From Chryseobacterium nepalense (GTDB lineage: Bacteria > Bacteroidota > Bacteroidia > Flavobacteriales > Weeksellaceae): a DNA stretch of 64,000 nt. Below are positions 18,132-26,460 of the stretch, one piece after another. Below the pieces are notes generated by a model. It saw nothing but the letters and a program-made list of their open reading frames with translations, was not told where the DNA came from and did not search any database. The position numbers and the translations under genes are program-made. Position 1 is the first letter of the stretch; every line of letters begins with the position of its first letter. Location of the stretch: the NCBI RefSeq assembly GCF_023195755.1, contig NZ_CP096203.1, positions 2,356,001 to 2,420,000 on the forward strand, given 5' to 3'.

Positions 18132-18323
18132 ATGAAAAATCTAAGAAAACTCCAGAGAGAAAACTTAAAACAAGTAATGGGCGGTCATACCTGTCCTGGA
18201 AATACTTATCACATTATATACAACGGCTACCACGCTTGCTGTCTGCAGATTCCTACCGGAAACCCATGTACCTCAACAAGCTGTCTGGTTCCTATTGAAA
18301 TGTGCGATTCCGGTCTTAATTAA
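18132..18323 (+). CDS. Gly-Gly-leader cysteine-rich peptide (bacteriocin-like, Chryseobacterium type)
   Basis: The 63-residue product has a double-glycine leader (MKNLRKLQRENLKQVMGG, residues 1-18) resembling leaders of small bacteriocin-like peptides common in Chryseobacterium. The 45-residue core after Gly-Gly has six cysteines (21, 36, 37, 46, 51, 58), including an adjacent CC pair and TSTSC. Cleavage after GG by a C39-peptidase ABC transporter is what the leader predicts, but no such transporter, modifying enzyme or immunity gene lies in this window. A strong terminator follows at once, so it is monocistronic. Function is unknown; toxin, signal or structural peptide are all possible. Confidence 0.78.
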   Translation: MKNLRKLQRENLKQVMGGHTCPGNTYHIIYNGYHACCLQIPTGNPCTSTSCLVPIEMCDSGLN

Positions 18324-18342
18324 AATTGCTGATAATTAAAAC

Positions 18343-18374
18343 AGACCCGGGCGGAAAAATTTCCGCCCGGGTTT
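18343..18374 (+). terminator. Strong terminator of the leader-peptide gene
   Basis: A 13-bp perfect, very GC-rich stem (ACCCGGGCGGAAA with TTTCCGCCCGGGT) with a 2-base loop and a T5 run, 19 bases after the stop. Confidence 0.9.
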
Positions 18375-18398
18375 TTATTGTACAGGAAAATGCGAAAA

Positions 18399-19619
18399 CT
18401 ATCTAAGCATTCTCTGCGCTTTTTTTACTCCCTCCACCAGAAGATCGATTTCATGAAATTCGTTGTACACGGCAAAACTGGCTCTTACCGTACCTGCAAT
18501 ATTGAAAAAATCCATGATAGGCTGCGTACAGTGGTGTCCCGTTCTTACGGCAATTCCTAATTTATCCAGAATCATTCCTACATCGGAAGCAATACCAACG
18601 CCTTCAAGATTAAAAGAAACCACACCTGTTCTATTGGCTTTTTCACCATAGATCTTTATGCCTTCCAATTCCAGCAATCTTCTTTGAGCATATTCCAGCA
18701 AGGCATTTTCATGCTTCTGAATATTTTCTTGCCCCACTTTCAGGATAAAGTCCACCGCTGCTCCCAATGCTATATTTCCACCAACATTCGGGGTTCCTGC
18801 TTCATATTTGAAAGGCAGTGGCGCATAGGTAGTTCCATCAAATGAACAAGTCGCAATCATCTCTCCTCCTCCATGAAATGGCGGAAGTTCTTCAAGAATA
18901 TTTTGCTTCCCATACAGAATTCCTGTACCCATCGGGGCGTACATTTTATGTCCGGAAAAAACATAGAAATCACAGTCCATTTTCTGAACATCGATGGTAA
19001 AGTGCGGTGCAGACTGAGCACCGTCAATTACAATATAAGCATCGGTATTTTTTCTTGTTTTTGCAATGATTTCCTCGATAGGGTTTACAATTCCCAAAGC
19101 ATTGGAAACATGATTTACAGAAACCACTTTGGTTTTTTCACTTAAAAAAGTATCAAATACATCAAGCTGGAGAATACCTTGTTCGTCAATAGGAATAACT
19201 CTCAGTTTTGCACCTGTTCTTTCACAAAGCAGTTGCCAAGGAACAATATTGGAATGGTGTTCCAAATAAGAGATAATGATCTCATCATCCTTTTTAAGCT
19301 TTTGTGTTAAAATATATGAGATCAAATTAAGGCCTTCCGTTGTTCCTTTGGTAAAAATTACCTCAAAATCATGTTTTGCATTAATAAAATTCTGAATTTT
19401 TCTTCTGGAACGTTCCATTTCTTCGGTTGCCAGCTGGCTCAGCGTATGAATCCCTCTGTGTACATTGGCGTTAATCTCTTTATAATACCGCTCCCATGTT
19501 GTTAAAACGGAATCCGGTTTCTGTGATGTTGCTGCATTATCGAGATAAACCAATGGTTTACCGTTCACCTTCTGATTTAATATAGAAAACTGACTTCTGA
19601 TTTCCTGAATGTCAAACAT
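18399..19619 (-). CDS. sufS: Cysteine desulfurase, SufS type
   Basis: This PLP enzyme takes sulfur from cysteine to supply SUF Fe-S assembly. The 406 residues show the PLP-lysine motif FSGHKMYAPMG (Lys225), EHHSN near residue 120 and the persulfide cysteine in RTGHHCTQPIM (Cys364), the class II (SufS/CsdA) arrangement. It stands alone, 32 kb from the A-type carrier and sufBCD genes, whereas flavobacteria often keep sufS at the end of that cluster. A -7 box and a short inverted repeat (GTTCT-N5-AGAAC, 19643-19657) lie in its upstream region. Confidence 0.95.
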   Translation of the reverse strand: MFDIQEIRSQFSILNQKVNGKPLVYLDNAATSQKPDSVLTTWERYYKEINANVHRGIHTLSQLATEEMERSRRKIQNFINAKHDFEVIFTKGTTEGLNLISYILTQKLKKDDEIIISYLEHHSNIVPWQLLCERTGAKLRVIPIDEQGILQLDVFDTFLSEKTKVVSVNHVSNALGIVNPIEEIIAKTRKNTDAYIVIDGAQSAPHFTIDVQKMDCDFYVFSGHKMYAPMGTGILYGKQNILEELPPFHGGGEMIATCSFDGTTYAPLPFKYEAGTPNVGGNIALGAAVDFILKVGQENIQKHENALLEYAQRRLLELEGIKIYGEKANRTGVVSFNLEGVGIASDVGMILDKLGIAVRTGHHCTQPIMDFFNIAGTVRASFAVYNEFHEIDLLVEGVKKAQRMLR

Positions 19620-19642
19620 TTATTAAATTTTTAAATTAAAAC

Positions 19643-19657
19643 GTTCTTATTTAGAAC
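19643..19657. promoter_or_regulatory. Inverted repeat in the sufS leader
   Basis: GTTCT-N5-AGAAC lies between the -7 element and the sufS start codon, where a bound regulator or RNA hairpin could act. It is short, so chance is possible. Confidence 0.3.
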
Positions 19658-19661
19658 ACTT

Positions 19662-19669
19662 CAAATTTA
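19662..19669 (-). promoter_or_regulatory. -7 element (TAAATTTG) for sufS
   Basis: TAnnTTTG match on the minus strand, 42 bases upstream of the sufS ATG. Confidence 0.45.
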
Positions 19670-19720
19670 CGGCTTTTTTTCTAAAGGTATTGTGTAGAAA
19701 TATGATTATAGATGTAATCT

Positions 19721-19754
19721 AAAAAGAAAAAACCTGCCAATAAATTGACAGGTT
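19721..19754 (-). terminator. Terminator of the prs-rplY operon
   Basis: A stem of AACCTGTCAA with TTGGCAGGTT (one G-T pair) read on the minus strand, followed by a T-rich run, 25 bases past the rplY stop. Confidence 0.8.
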
Positions 19755-19778
19755 CTATATTGTTCAGATAAGAAATTC

Positions 19779-20426
19779 TTATTCTGCTGCAGTAGTTTCT
19801 TCTGCTGCCGGAGCTGCTCCTTCTTCAGTTGCAACTTCTTCTTCATCTTCATCATCCATTGCTGCAGCACCACCTTTCATTGCATTTCTAGACATCTTAA
19901 CAGCTACAACAACTGCATTGTCCGGGTGCATGAAAGAAAACCCTTCAGTTTTGATTCCACCGATGTAAAGCTTGTTACCAATTCTTAATGGAGTAACATC
20001 TACAACGATCTCATCTGGTAAGTTAGCAGGAATCGCTTTCACTTTCAGTTTTCTGAAAGACTGACGAAGAACACCACCAGCTACAACACCTTTAGAACGA
20101 CCAGTGATTCTTACAGGAACCTCCATGATAACTGGCTTATCGTCAGCTAACTGATAGAAATCTGCGTGAAGAATTTTGTCAGTAATCGGGTGAAACTGAA
20201 TATCCTGAAGAACAGCCGGAATTGTTTGACCATCAACCTCAATAGATACCGTGTGTGCTTCAGGAGTATATACTAAACCTTTGAATGCTTTCTCTTCTGC
20301 AGAGAAGTTCAATGGCTCACCACCTCCGTAAACAACACAAGGAACTAATTCAGCATCACGTAAAGCTTTTGTAGACTTTTTGCCCACGCTTTCTCTTTTT
20401 GTACCTTGAATTGTAATAGATTTCAT
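19779..20426 (-). CDS. rplY: 50S ribosomal protein L25 (long CTC form)
   Basis: L25/CTC binds 5S rRNA in the large subunit. The 215-residue product has the L25 beta-barrel (about 1-95; [29 protein letters not shown]), then the CTC beta domain (about 96-185) and an acidic Ala/Glu-rich tail ([20 protein letters not shown]). Its length fits the long CTC form rather than the short E. coli type. It follows prs by 55 bases on the same strand with no terminator between; that pair is conserved in many bacteria. Confidence 0.96.
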   Translation of the reverse strand: MKSITIQGTKRESVGKKSTKALRDAELVPCVVYGGGEPLNFSAEEKAFKGLVYTPEAHTVSIEVDGQTIPAVLQDIQFHPITDKILHADFYQLADDKPVIMEVPVRITGRSKGVVAGGVLRQSFRKLKVKAIPANLPDEIVVDVTPLRIGNKLYIGGIKTEGFSFMHPDNAVVVAVKMSRNAMKGGAAAMDDEDEEEVATEEGAAPAAEETTAAE

Positions 20427-20481
20427 TTATAAAAATTTAAAAAATTGTTTAAAATTAAATTCGCAAAACTCTAACTGTCAA

Positions 20482-21420
20482 TTAAATAACAAACTTACTG
20501 CTAATTGATTGATGCTCATGAACCATCTTCATAACGTCTGCAAATAATGGGGCGCAAGATAGCACTTTTATTTTAGATGACAAATTATTTTTTACAGGAA
20601 TCGAGTCAGTTACAATAACTTCCAATAGCTTTGAGTTTTCGATATTCTCATAAGCCTTTCCTGAAAGCACGCCGTGAGTTGCCATGGCTCTTACAGTTTT
20701 CGCCCCTTTTTCCATCAGGATATCTGCAGCTTTGCAAAGTGTCCCTGCCGTATCAATCATATCATCGATAAGAATCACATTTTTACCTACTACATCCCCG
20801 ATAAGAAACATCTCTTCTACAACGTTTGCTTTTTTTCTTTCCTTATAAGCAATAACTACATCTGCACCAAGGTGCCCTGCATAATTTTTCGCTCTTTTAG
20901 CTCCACCCATATCCGGAGAAGCAATCGTAAGGTTTTCAAGATTAAGGTCTCTGATATAATCTACGAAAATTGTAGATGCATATAAATGATCCACCGGTAT
21001 TTCAAAGAATCCCTGGATCTGATCTGCGTGAAGATCCATCGTCATTACTCTGGTTGCTCCTGCAGCCGTTAAAAGGTTGGCTACAAGCTTTGCACCGATT
21101 GGCGCTCTCGGCTTGTCTTTTCTGTCTTGTCTGGCAAGTCCGAAATAAGGAAGCACTACCGTAATGCTTTTTGCAGAGGCTCTTTTTGCTGCGTCAATCA
21201 TTAGAAGAAGTTCTAAAAGATTATCCGCCGGAGGGAATGTGGATCCGATCAGGAAAACTCTTCCTCCTCTTACAGATTCGTCCAGAACCGGTTCAAATTC
21301 TCCGTCGCTGAACTCCTGAAAGTTTATTTTTCCTAATTCTTTCCCATAATACTGGGCAATTTTCTCTGCCAAGTCCTTGCTCGTCCTTGTACAAAATAGA
21401 TAACTTAACTGATGGGCCAT
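20482..21420 (-). CDS. prs: Ribose-phosphate pyrophosphokinase
   Basis: This enzyme makes PRPP from ribose 5-phosphate and ATP for nucleotide, His and Trp synthesis. The 312 residues carry the class I signature: flexible loop RQDRKDKPRAPIGAK, metal and ribose site MDLHADQIQGFF and PRPP loop VILIDDMIDTAGTL. It heads the operon with rplY. A -7 TAAATTTG box lies 22 bases before the ATG and overlaps the end of the terminator of the preceding gene. Confidence 0.97.
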   Translation of the reverse strand: MAHQLSYLFCTRTSKDLAEKIAQYYGKELGKINFQEFSDGEFEPVLDESVRGGRVFLIGSTFPPADNLLELLLMIDAAKRASAKSITVVLPYFGLARQDRKDKPRAPIGAKLVANLLTAAGATRVMTMDLHADQIQGFFEIPVDHLYASTIFVDYIRDLNLENLTIASPDMGGAKRAKNYAGHLGADVVIAYKERKKANVVEEMFLIGDVVGKNVILIDDMIDTAGTLCKAADILMEKGAKTVRAMATHGVLSGKAYENIENSKLLEVIVTDSIPVKNNLSSKIKVLSCAPLFADVMKMVHEHQSISSKFVI

Positions 21421-21442
21421 TTTTACTTTTTAAAAGATTTTG

Positions 21443-21450
21443 CAAATTTA
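21443..21450 (-). promoter_or_regulatory. -7 element (TAAATTTG) for prs
   Basis: TAnnTTTG match on the minus strand, 22 bases upstream of the prs ATG and directly after the T run of the upstream terminator. Confidence 0.45.
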
Positions 21451-21482
21451 AAAAAAAACCACAAGAATCTATCCTGTGGTTT
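21451..21482 (-). terminator. Terminator of the FadL/SGNH esterase operon
   Basis: An 8-bp stem (AAACCACA with TGTGGTTT) followed on the minus strand by eight T residues, 24 bases past the esterase stop. Confidence 0.8.
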
Positions 21483-21505
21483 CTAAGTTTTTATTCAATT
21501 GAGAA

Positions 21506-23071
21506 TTATGGAAAGTTAACCCCCGAATATTTATTGGCATCAACCTGCGGCAGATTGGATCTGTATTTCGCGTTGATTGATTTGATAAATTCATTCGCTA
21601 CGATAGCATATCCTCTTCCGGTAAGGTGTACCCCATCGAGAGAGAAGGTACCTCCACTAACAAATGTTGCGGTGTATTTCACCCCATTATAAGTGATCCC
21701 TGATTTTGAATTCAGTTCTACCATTTTCTTATTCATATCAACAAAAGCTAAACCATAGGAATCTGCCATTGATCTGATGGATGTATTATAAGCAGTTACC
21801 GCTGTAGAAATATTGTTTACTTCATCAGCTGTTAACGAATATTGATCACCAATTGGGAAACTTGCACCATAGATGAATAAAGAACTCGGAGTAGCTGGCT
21901 GATTGGTTGTTGCATCTAAACCTAATAAGCTGCTGGATGTAAGAAGCATTAATTCTCCTTGCTTTGCCTGACGTGCTCTTCCGAAAGCATTACCTATAAA
22001 TGCCGCCTGAGTAGGAGTATAGCCATTTGCTGCTAAAGCAGCCGTAAGCTGAGCCGAAAGATCAGCTAATTTATTATCGATAATAAGCACAGGATTATTT
22101 CCAGCTACGACAGGGTTAATTCTGCTTCCTTGCCCATATGCAGTAAGAACAGCCTTTAAAGGTCCATAAAGCTGTGTGTTTAAAGCCTGGGCTTTTGCTG
22201 CATCTAAAGGAATTGCATTATAAGGAACTCTTGTAAAAAAAGGAATATTGGTAACGTCAGGAATATTGGCGATTACTCCTTTTGTAACACCTGCTCCTTT
22301 AAGACCGTCCAAAACCGCTTTGATAGAACCCGCAACAATATTAGGATTCGAAATATCATTCGATCTGTATGTTGCAGGGCTTGCAGTGTCAGGCTGAACC
22401 GTTGCAGCCGTGTATGTGGTAACCCCTCCCACTGTCTGAGAGTTTGTACCTCCGTTTGTTGCATATGAAAGGACATCATTGTTTCCTATCCACAGAGAGA
22501 AGAAAGTAGGAACCTGGGATATTGCATCAACTAAAACTGAAGTTGTGGCAGATGAAGCAAATCTCACAAAATAAGGATTTGCCGTTCCGGTTGCAAGACC
22601 TGCAAGACTTCCGTATCCAGGCGCTACGAGATGAAAGGATTTTGCTCCCGGCACACCCATGTTCTGGTAAGGCCTTCCCGAAGCGACATTGTCCAACGCT
22701 CCTCCGGGAGTACCGGCAACGGGAGTTAATGATCCGTTAACAACTTTAAGAGTAAGTTTCCCAGGGAAACCCGGCAAGTTGTTAAAGCCCCCTGTATTAT
22801 TAGGCATCAGTGGCTGTTTAAAATCACCGCCTCCTGCAAGCTTCATTTGCTGTGCAATAATGGAAGGGTAAGACTCATTTTGTCCTTCCGAATAGAGTGC
22901 ACCATCTCTGTATCCTGATGTTAATGAATTTCCCAAAGCAACATATCTGGAAAAATTGGCTTCACCACTGGTTACTACAACATCATTTACATCTTGATCA
23001 AAATCATCCTCGCAGCTCGTTGTAAATAAAAGTGCGGAAATCGCTAATGTAGAAATTATAATTTTTTTCAT
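21506..23071 (-). CDS. SGNH/GDSL-family esterase lipoprotein
   Basis: The 521-residue product (from MKKIIISTLAISALLFTTSC) has a lipoprotein signal peptide with lipobox TTSC and an acidic EDDFDQD after the Cys. Block I reads VALGNSLTSG, with the nucleophile serine in GNSL instead of GDSL; WIGNNDVLSYA supplies the block III GxND; LDGVHLTGRGYAIVANEF supplies the catalytic DxxH near the C-terminus. It should hydrolyse ester bonds at the cell surface. A frame three codons longer starts at a TTG touching the FadL stop; the ATG is preferred. It directly follows the FadL-type porin, so the pair probably acts on the same lipid. Confidence 0.88.
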   Translation of the reverse strand: MKKIIISTLAISALLFTTSCEDDFDQDVNDVVVTSGEANFSRYVALGNSLTSGYRDGALYSEGQNESYPSIIAQQMKLAGGGDFKQPLMPNNTGGFNNLPGFPGKLTLKVVNGSLTPVAGTPGGALDNVASGRPYQNMGVPGAKSFHLVAPGYGSLAGLATGTANPYFVRFASSATTSVLVDAISQVPTFFSLWIGNNDVLSYATNGGTNSQTVGGVTTYTAATVQPDTASPATYRSNDISNPNIVAGSIKAVLDGLKGAGVTKGVIANIPDVTNIPFFTRVPYNAIPLDAAKAQALNTQLYGPLKAVLTAYGQGSRINPVVAGNNPVLIIDNKLADLSAQLTAALAANGYTPTQAAFIGNAFGRARQAKQGELMLLTSSSLLGLDATTNQPATPSSLFIYGASFPIGDQYSLTADEVNNISTAVTAYNTSIRSMADSYGLAFVDMNKKMVELNSKSGITYNGVKYTATFVSGGTFSLDGVHLTGRGYAIVANEFIKSINAKYRSNLPQVDANKYSGVNFP

Positions 23072-23080
23072 AGTCTTCAA

Positions 23081-24316
23081 TTAAAAAGGATTGTAAGATA
23101 AACCTAAACCGAAATAGTAAGCCGTCGCTTTAGCCTGTCCGTAGAAACCAAGGGTTTTATTATTTACATTTCGTGACTGAGGCATTGCATAACCTCCTGC
23201 AATATCAACCCCGAACTGCTTTAGTTTAAATCCTACACCACCGGTCACAACATACGTGTTGAAAGATGGGGTCTCCGGAATAAAGTGGTCATCAGAGTAA
23301 GGCGATTCATCATAATAAGCACCAAGACGCCCGTAAATCATATTGCTGAATGCGTACTGAGTTCCCAAACGGAATGTTTTTGCATTCCTGAAATTTTTAG
23401 GAGCAACCACAACTGTTGGATCTGCATTTCCTGTAGCCAGAGGAGCGCTTGCAAAATCGAGGGTAAGCTGAGTATATCTGGACCATCCGTGATAATTAAA
23501 ATCTGCAGAGATCAACCATTTCGGAGTTACTTTATACGTTAAACCGATGGTGTATTCCTCAACCAAAGGTAATGTTGCGGTAAATCCGTCTGTTCCCGAA
23601 GAATTTAAGCCTAACAAAGGATAGATTGATGTAGATGGGAATTTAAATGTCGCCGTACCATCTTTAGCTTTCATATCAACAGGAGAACGGTAAGCAATAC
23701 TTACATCCACTTTAGGATCCGGTCTGAAATAAAAGCCGAAACTATATCCGTGCCCGCTTGCTTTACTATCAAGATTAAGCTGCCCTCCAAATTGAGTAAC
23801 CGCTCTATCCCAGTTTACAGTACCTCTAGCATAAATATAGCTTGCTCCGAAAGCCAGCCAGTCATTAAATTTATAAGAAACCATAGGTTGGAAATAGTAA
23901 CTTTTCAGTTCAAGTTTCTGAACCATTTCTTTTCCTTCCCAATCATTCGGCCATTCTATAGTACTTCCAAAAGGAGTTGTAAAGCTGAAACCAACAGTCA
24001 GTTTCTCAAGAGGCCTGTATGTTACGGCAGCGTAAATAGGCGTTCCTAAAGGATTATCAGTCTCTGTAGTCTGTAATGTATTCAGATTTTGAAAAGTAAC
24101 TCTGTTGCTTGCGCCAAATCCACCGGCTACAATACTTAATTTCGAGGGAATGAATGACATCCCTGCAGGATTGAAGAATGCCACACTCGCATCTTCAGCA
24201 TGAGCACTGGTATGTGCCATTGCCAATTGTTTTACCCCCTGCAGAGAAACCCTGAAACCTCCTGCATAAGATAGAACACCTGCCAATAATGCAGTTGATA
24301 CTAATATTTTTTTCAT
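23081..24316 (-). CDS. OmpP1/FadL-family outer-membrane transporter
   Basis: FadL-type 14-stranded barrels let long-chain fatty acids and other hydrophobic molecules through the outer membrane. The 411-residue protein has a signal peptide (MKKILVSTALLAGVLSYAGGF), the plug region with HTSAHAEDASVAFFNPAGMS (the family's NPAG motif), many amphipathic strands and a C-terminal Phe (GLGLSYNPF). Its stop is 9 bases before the esterase start, so the two are one operon. A TATATTTG -7 box lies 19 bases upstream. The substrate is not known. Confidence 0.92.
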   Translation of the reverse strand: MKKILVSTALLAGVLSYAGGFRVSLQGVKQLAMAHTSAHAEDASVAFFNPAGMSFIPSKLSIVAGGFGASNRVTFQNLNTLQTTETDNPLGTPIYAAVTYRPLEKLTVGFSFTTPFGSTIEWPNDWEGKEMVQKLELKSYYFQPMVSYKFNDWLAFGASYIYARGTVNWDRAVTQFGGQLNLDSKASGHGYSFGFYFRPDPKVDVSIAYRSPVDMKAKDGTATFKFPSTSIYPLLGLNSSGTDGFTATLPLVEEYTIGLTYKVTPKWLISADFNYHGWSRYTQLTLDFASAPLATGNADPTVVVAPKNFRNAKTFRLGTQYAFSNMIYGRLGAYYDESPYSDDHFIPETPSFNTYVVTGGVGFKLKQFGVDIAGGYAMPQSRNVNNKTLGFYGQAKATAYYFGLGLSYNPF

Positions 24317-24335
24317 AGACTATTATTATATAACC

Positions 24336-24343
24336 CAAATATA
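24336..24343 (-). promoter_or_regulatory. -7 element (TATATTTG) for the FadL/esterase operon
   Basis: TAnnTTTG match on the minus strand, 19 bases before the FadL ATG. Confidence 0.45.
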
Positions 24344-24563
24344 AAATTATTTTACTTAGGTCTGTTAATAAATCATAAAATTTTAAACAATAAAACCAAA
24401 TAAAACTATGTTTAAAATAATACTTTGCTTCGGTTTTATTCTAAATCTAAGATTATAAGAAGCTTAAACTAAACTAAATCACTACTTTTAGAGCTTTGTT
24501 TAAAACTAAACAGGTAAGTTTCTGAATATTTGATTATTTTAGACCTCATAAAGATAAAAATCA

Positions 24564-24571
24564 TAAATTTG
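24564..24571 (+). promoter_or_regulatory. -7 element (TAAATTTG) for ricT-gldH-PBP1A
   Basis: TAnnTTTG match 19 bases upstream of the ricT ATG. Confidence 0.45.
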
Positions 24572-24590
24572 CAAATTAAACATATTATAT

Positions 24591-25997
24591 ATGAGTTGTG
24601 GATGTAAAACATCCGGCGATTCTGCACATTCTTGCGGACCCAAGAAGACCGCGAATGGCTGTGAAAATGTAGATACCTGTGGTAATAGTTATAAATTAAG
24701 TGTTTTTGACTGGCTTTCCAACATCAACAATCCCGCACCGAACAGATGTGATTTTGTTGAAGTTAGATTTAAAAATGACAGAAAATCGTTTTATAAAAAT
24801 GTAAATAATATTCCATTACACATAGGTAGTGTTGTAACAGTAGAATCAAGTCCCGGACATGATGTAGGTGTGATAAGTCTCACCGGCGAACTGGTAAAGA
24901 TTCAGATGAAAAAGAAGAAATTTTCTGAAGAATCTGTACAGAAAATATACAGGCTGGCCAACCAGAAAGATCTGGAAGTATGGCAGGAAGCACGAAAAAA
25001 AGAAGAAAACGTAAAAATAGAAGCGCGAAAAATCGCCCACAGGCTTGGTCTTGAAATGAAGATCACCGATGTGGAATATCAGGGTGACGCTTCAAAGGTT
25101 ACGTTCTATTATACTGCTGATAATCGTGTAGATTTCAGACAGTTAATTAAAGATTACGCAGGAGCGTTCCGTACAAAGATCGATATGAAGCAGATCGGCT
25201 TCAGACAGGAAGCTGCAAAAGTGGGAGGAATAGGATCTTGTGGAAGAGAATTATGCTGCTCGACATGGCTTACGGATTTCAGATCTGTTAACACTAACGT
25301 TGCCCGATATCAGCAGCTGAGCATCAACCCTCAAAAGCTTGCAGGACAGTGTGGCAAACTTAAATGCTGTCTGAATTACGAGCTGGACAGCTATCTTGAC
25401 GCATTGAGCAATTTCCCGTCTTCTTCAACAACACTTGATACAGAAAAAGGAAGAGCATTCTGCATAAAGATCGACGTTTTCAAAAAGAAAATGTGGTTTG
25501 CATACGTTGAGAATTCTATTGCCTGGTACGATTTTGATATTGATCTCGTTAAAAAACTGATTGCAAAAAATAAACGTGGCGAAAAAACACTTCCTCTGGA
25601 AGAACTGAAACAGCCTGAAACTTCGTTTGCAAGCATAGATCTGATTCAGGAAAATAATGTTGACCGTTTCGAGAAGAAAGGAAGAGGAAACAATAAAAAC
25701 AGAAATCAGAACAGACCGAATAATAATCAGAACAACCAGAATCAGGGACAGAAAAAAAACAACAACAGACCTGAAAGACAGGAACGTCCTGAAAGATCCG
25801 ACAGGCCTCAGAAGCAGGAAAGGCCACAAAATCAGAATCCGAACAATCAGCAGAAACAACAAAAAAACAACCCACAGCAAAAGCCCCAGTTGGAAAAAGT
25901 AGAAGCTGCAGCAGATTCTCAGGTTGACAAAAAACCAAACCCGAACAAGAAAAAATTTAAAAAGAAGTTTCCTCCAAAAAAAGACAATAATGCGTAA
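24591..25997 (+). CDS. ricT: PSP1-domain protein, RicT/YaaT family
   Basis: In Bacillus, RicT is part of an Fe-S-containing complex that affects RNA processing; its role in Bacteroidota is not settled. The 468-residue product has a Cys-rich N-terminal extension (Cys3, 5, 15, 24, 30), the PSP1 core (about 50-200) and the family cysteines in GSCGRELCC (217, 222, 223) and GQCGKLKCC (254, 259, 260). From about residue 350 there is a low-complexity tail rich in Asn, Gln, Lys, Arg and Pro that may bind RNA or be disordered. It overlaps gldH by 8 bases and leads the ricT-gldH-PBP1A operon. Confidence 0.9.
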   Translation: MSCGCKTSGDSAHSCGPKKTANGCENVDTCGNSYKLSVFDWLSNINNPAPNRCDFVEVRFKNDRKSFYKNVNNIPLHIGSVVTVESSPGHDVGVISLTGELVKIQMKKKKFSEESVQKIYRLANQKDLEVWQEARKKEENVKIEARKIAHRLGLEMKITDVEYQGDASKVTFYYTADNRVDFRQLIKDYAGAFRTKIDMKQIGFRQEAAKVGGIGSCGRELCCSTWLTDFRSVNTNVARYQQLSINPQKLAGQCGKLKCCLNYELDSYLDALSNFPSSSTTLDTEKGRAFCIKIDVFKKKMWFAYVENSIAWYDFDIDLVKKLIAKNKRGEKTLPLEELKQPETSFASIDLIQENNVDRFEKKGRGNNKNRNQNRPNNNQNNQNQGQKKNNNRPERQERPERSDRPQKQERPQNQNPNNQQKQQKNNPQQKPQLEKVEAAADSQVDKKPNPNKKKFKKKFPPKKDNNA

Positions 25998-26454
25998 AAT
26001 CTTAGGATTATTCTCGCTTATCCTTCTCTTCAGCTGTAATTCTTCTTCAAAAGAAGAAGTGATTATGAATTCTGTTGATAACAAGTGGAATAAGAAAAGC
26101 GAACAGAAATTTAATCTTGAAGTTTCGGATCCGCAAAATCCTAAAAATATTATATTTGTTGTAAGAAACAATAATGAATATCCTTACAGTAATATCAGGT
26201 TTATTGTAAACTTCACCGATATGCAGACCAAAAAAAAGCAGACTGATACGCTGAATTATGTTTTGGCAAAACCTAATGGAGAATGGTTGGGAACCGGCTT
26301 CGGTGATACAAAGGAAACTTTATTTCAGTATAAACTGAATTACAGATTTCCGACAAAAGGAAAATATCAGATTGGTCTCACTCAGGCTATGCGAAATGAC
26401 ATCCTTCCGGGAATCGAAGATATTGGAGTAAAAATAGAAACGGCTAAACCGTAA
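25990..26454 (+). CDS. gldH: Gliding motility/T9SS lipoprotein GldH
   Basis: GldH is one of the lipoproteins required for gliding and for T9SS function in Flavobacterium johnsoniae. The 154-residue product starts MRKILGLFSLILLFSC, a lipoprotein signal peptide with lipobox LFSC, and the rest matches GldH (NNNEYPYSNIRFIVNF, YVLAKPNGEWLGTGFGDTKE, YRFPTKGKYQIGLTQAMR). An upstream ATG in the same frame (25924) would bury the signal peptide and overlap the RicT tail, so it is rejected. The start overlaps the ricT stop, indicating coupling. Its presence fits the T9SS cargo proteins encoded elsewhere in the window. Confidence 0.92.
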   Translation: MRKILGLFSLILLFSCNSSSKEEVIMNSVDNKWNKKSEQKFNLEVSDPQNPKNIIFVVRNNNEYPYSNIRFIVNFTDMQTKKKQTDTLNYVLAKPNGEWLGTGFGDTKETLFQYKLNYRFPTKGKYQIGLTQAMRNDILPGIEDIGVKIETAKP

Positions 26455-26460
26455 TCATCA

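Noticed and set aside
18132..18323. Lanthipeptide or lasso peptide cluster
   Set aside because: No modification or cyclisation enzyme is encoded nearby; only the leader peptide itself is supported.
25425..26171. Long minus-strand frame (248 residues) opposite ricT and gldH
   Set aside because: It is the antisense of the low-complexity RicT tail; the composition (Phe/Leu/Val-rich) reflects Asn/Gln/Lys codons on the other strand.
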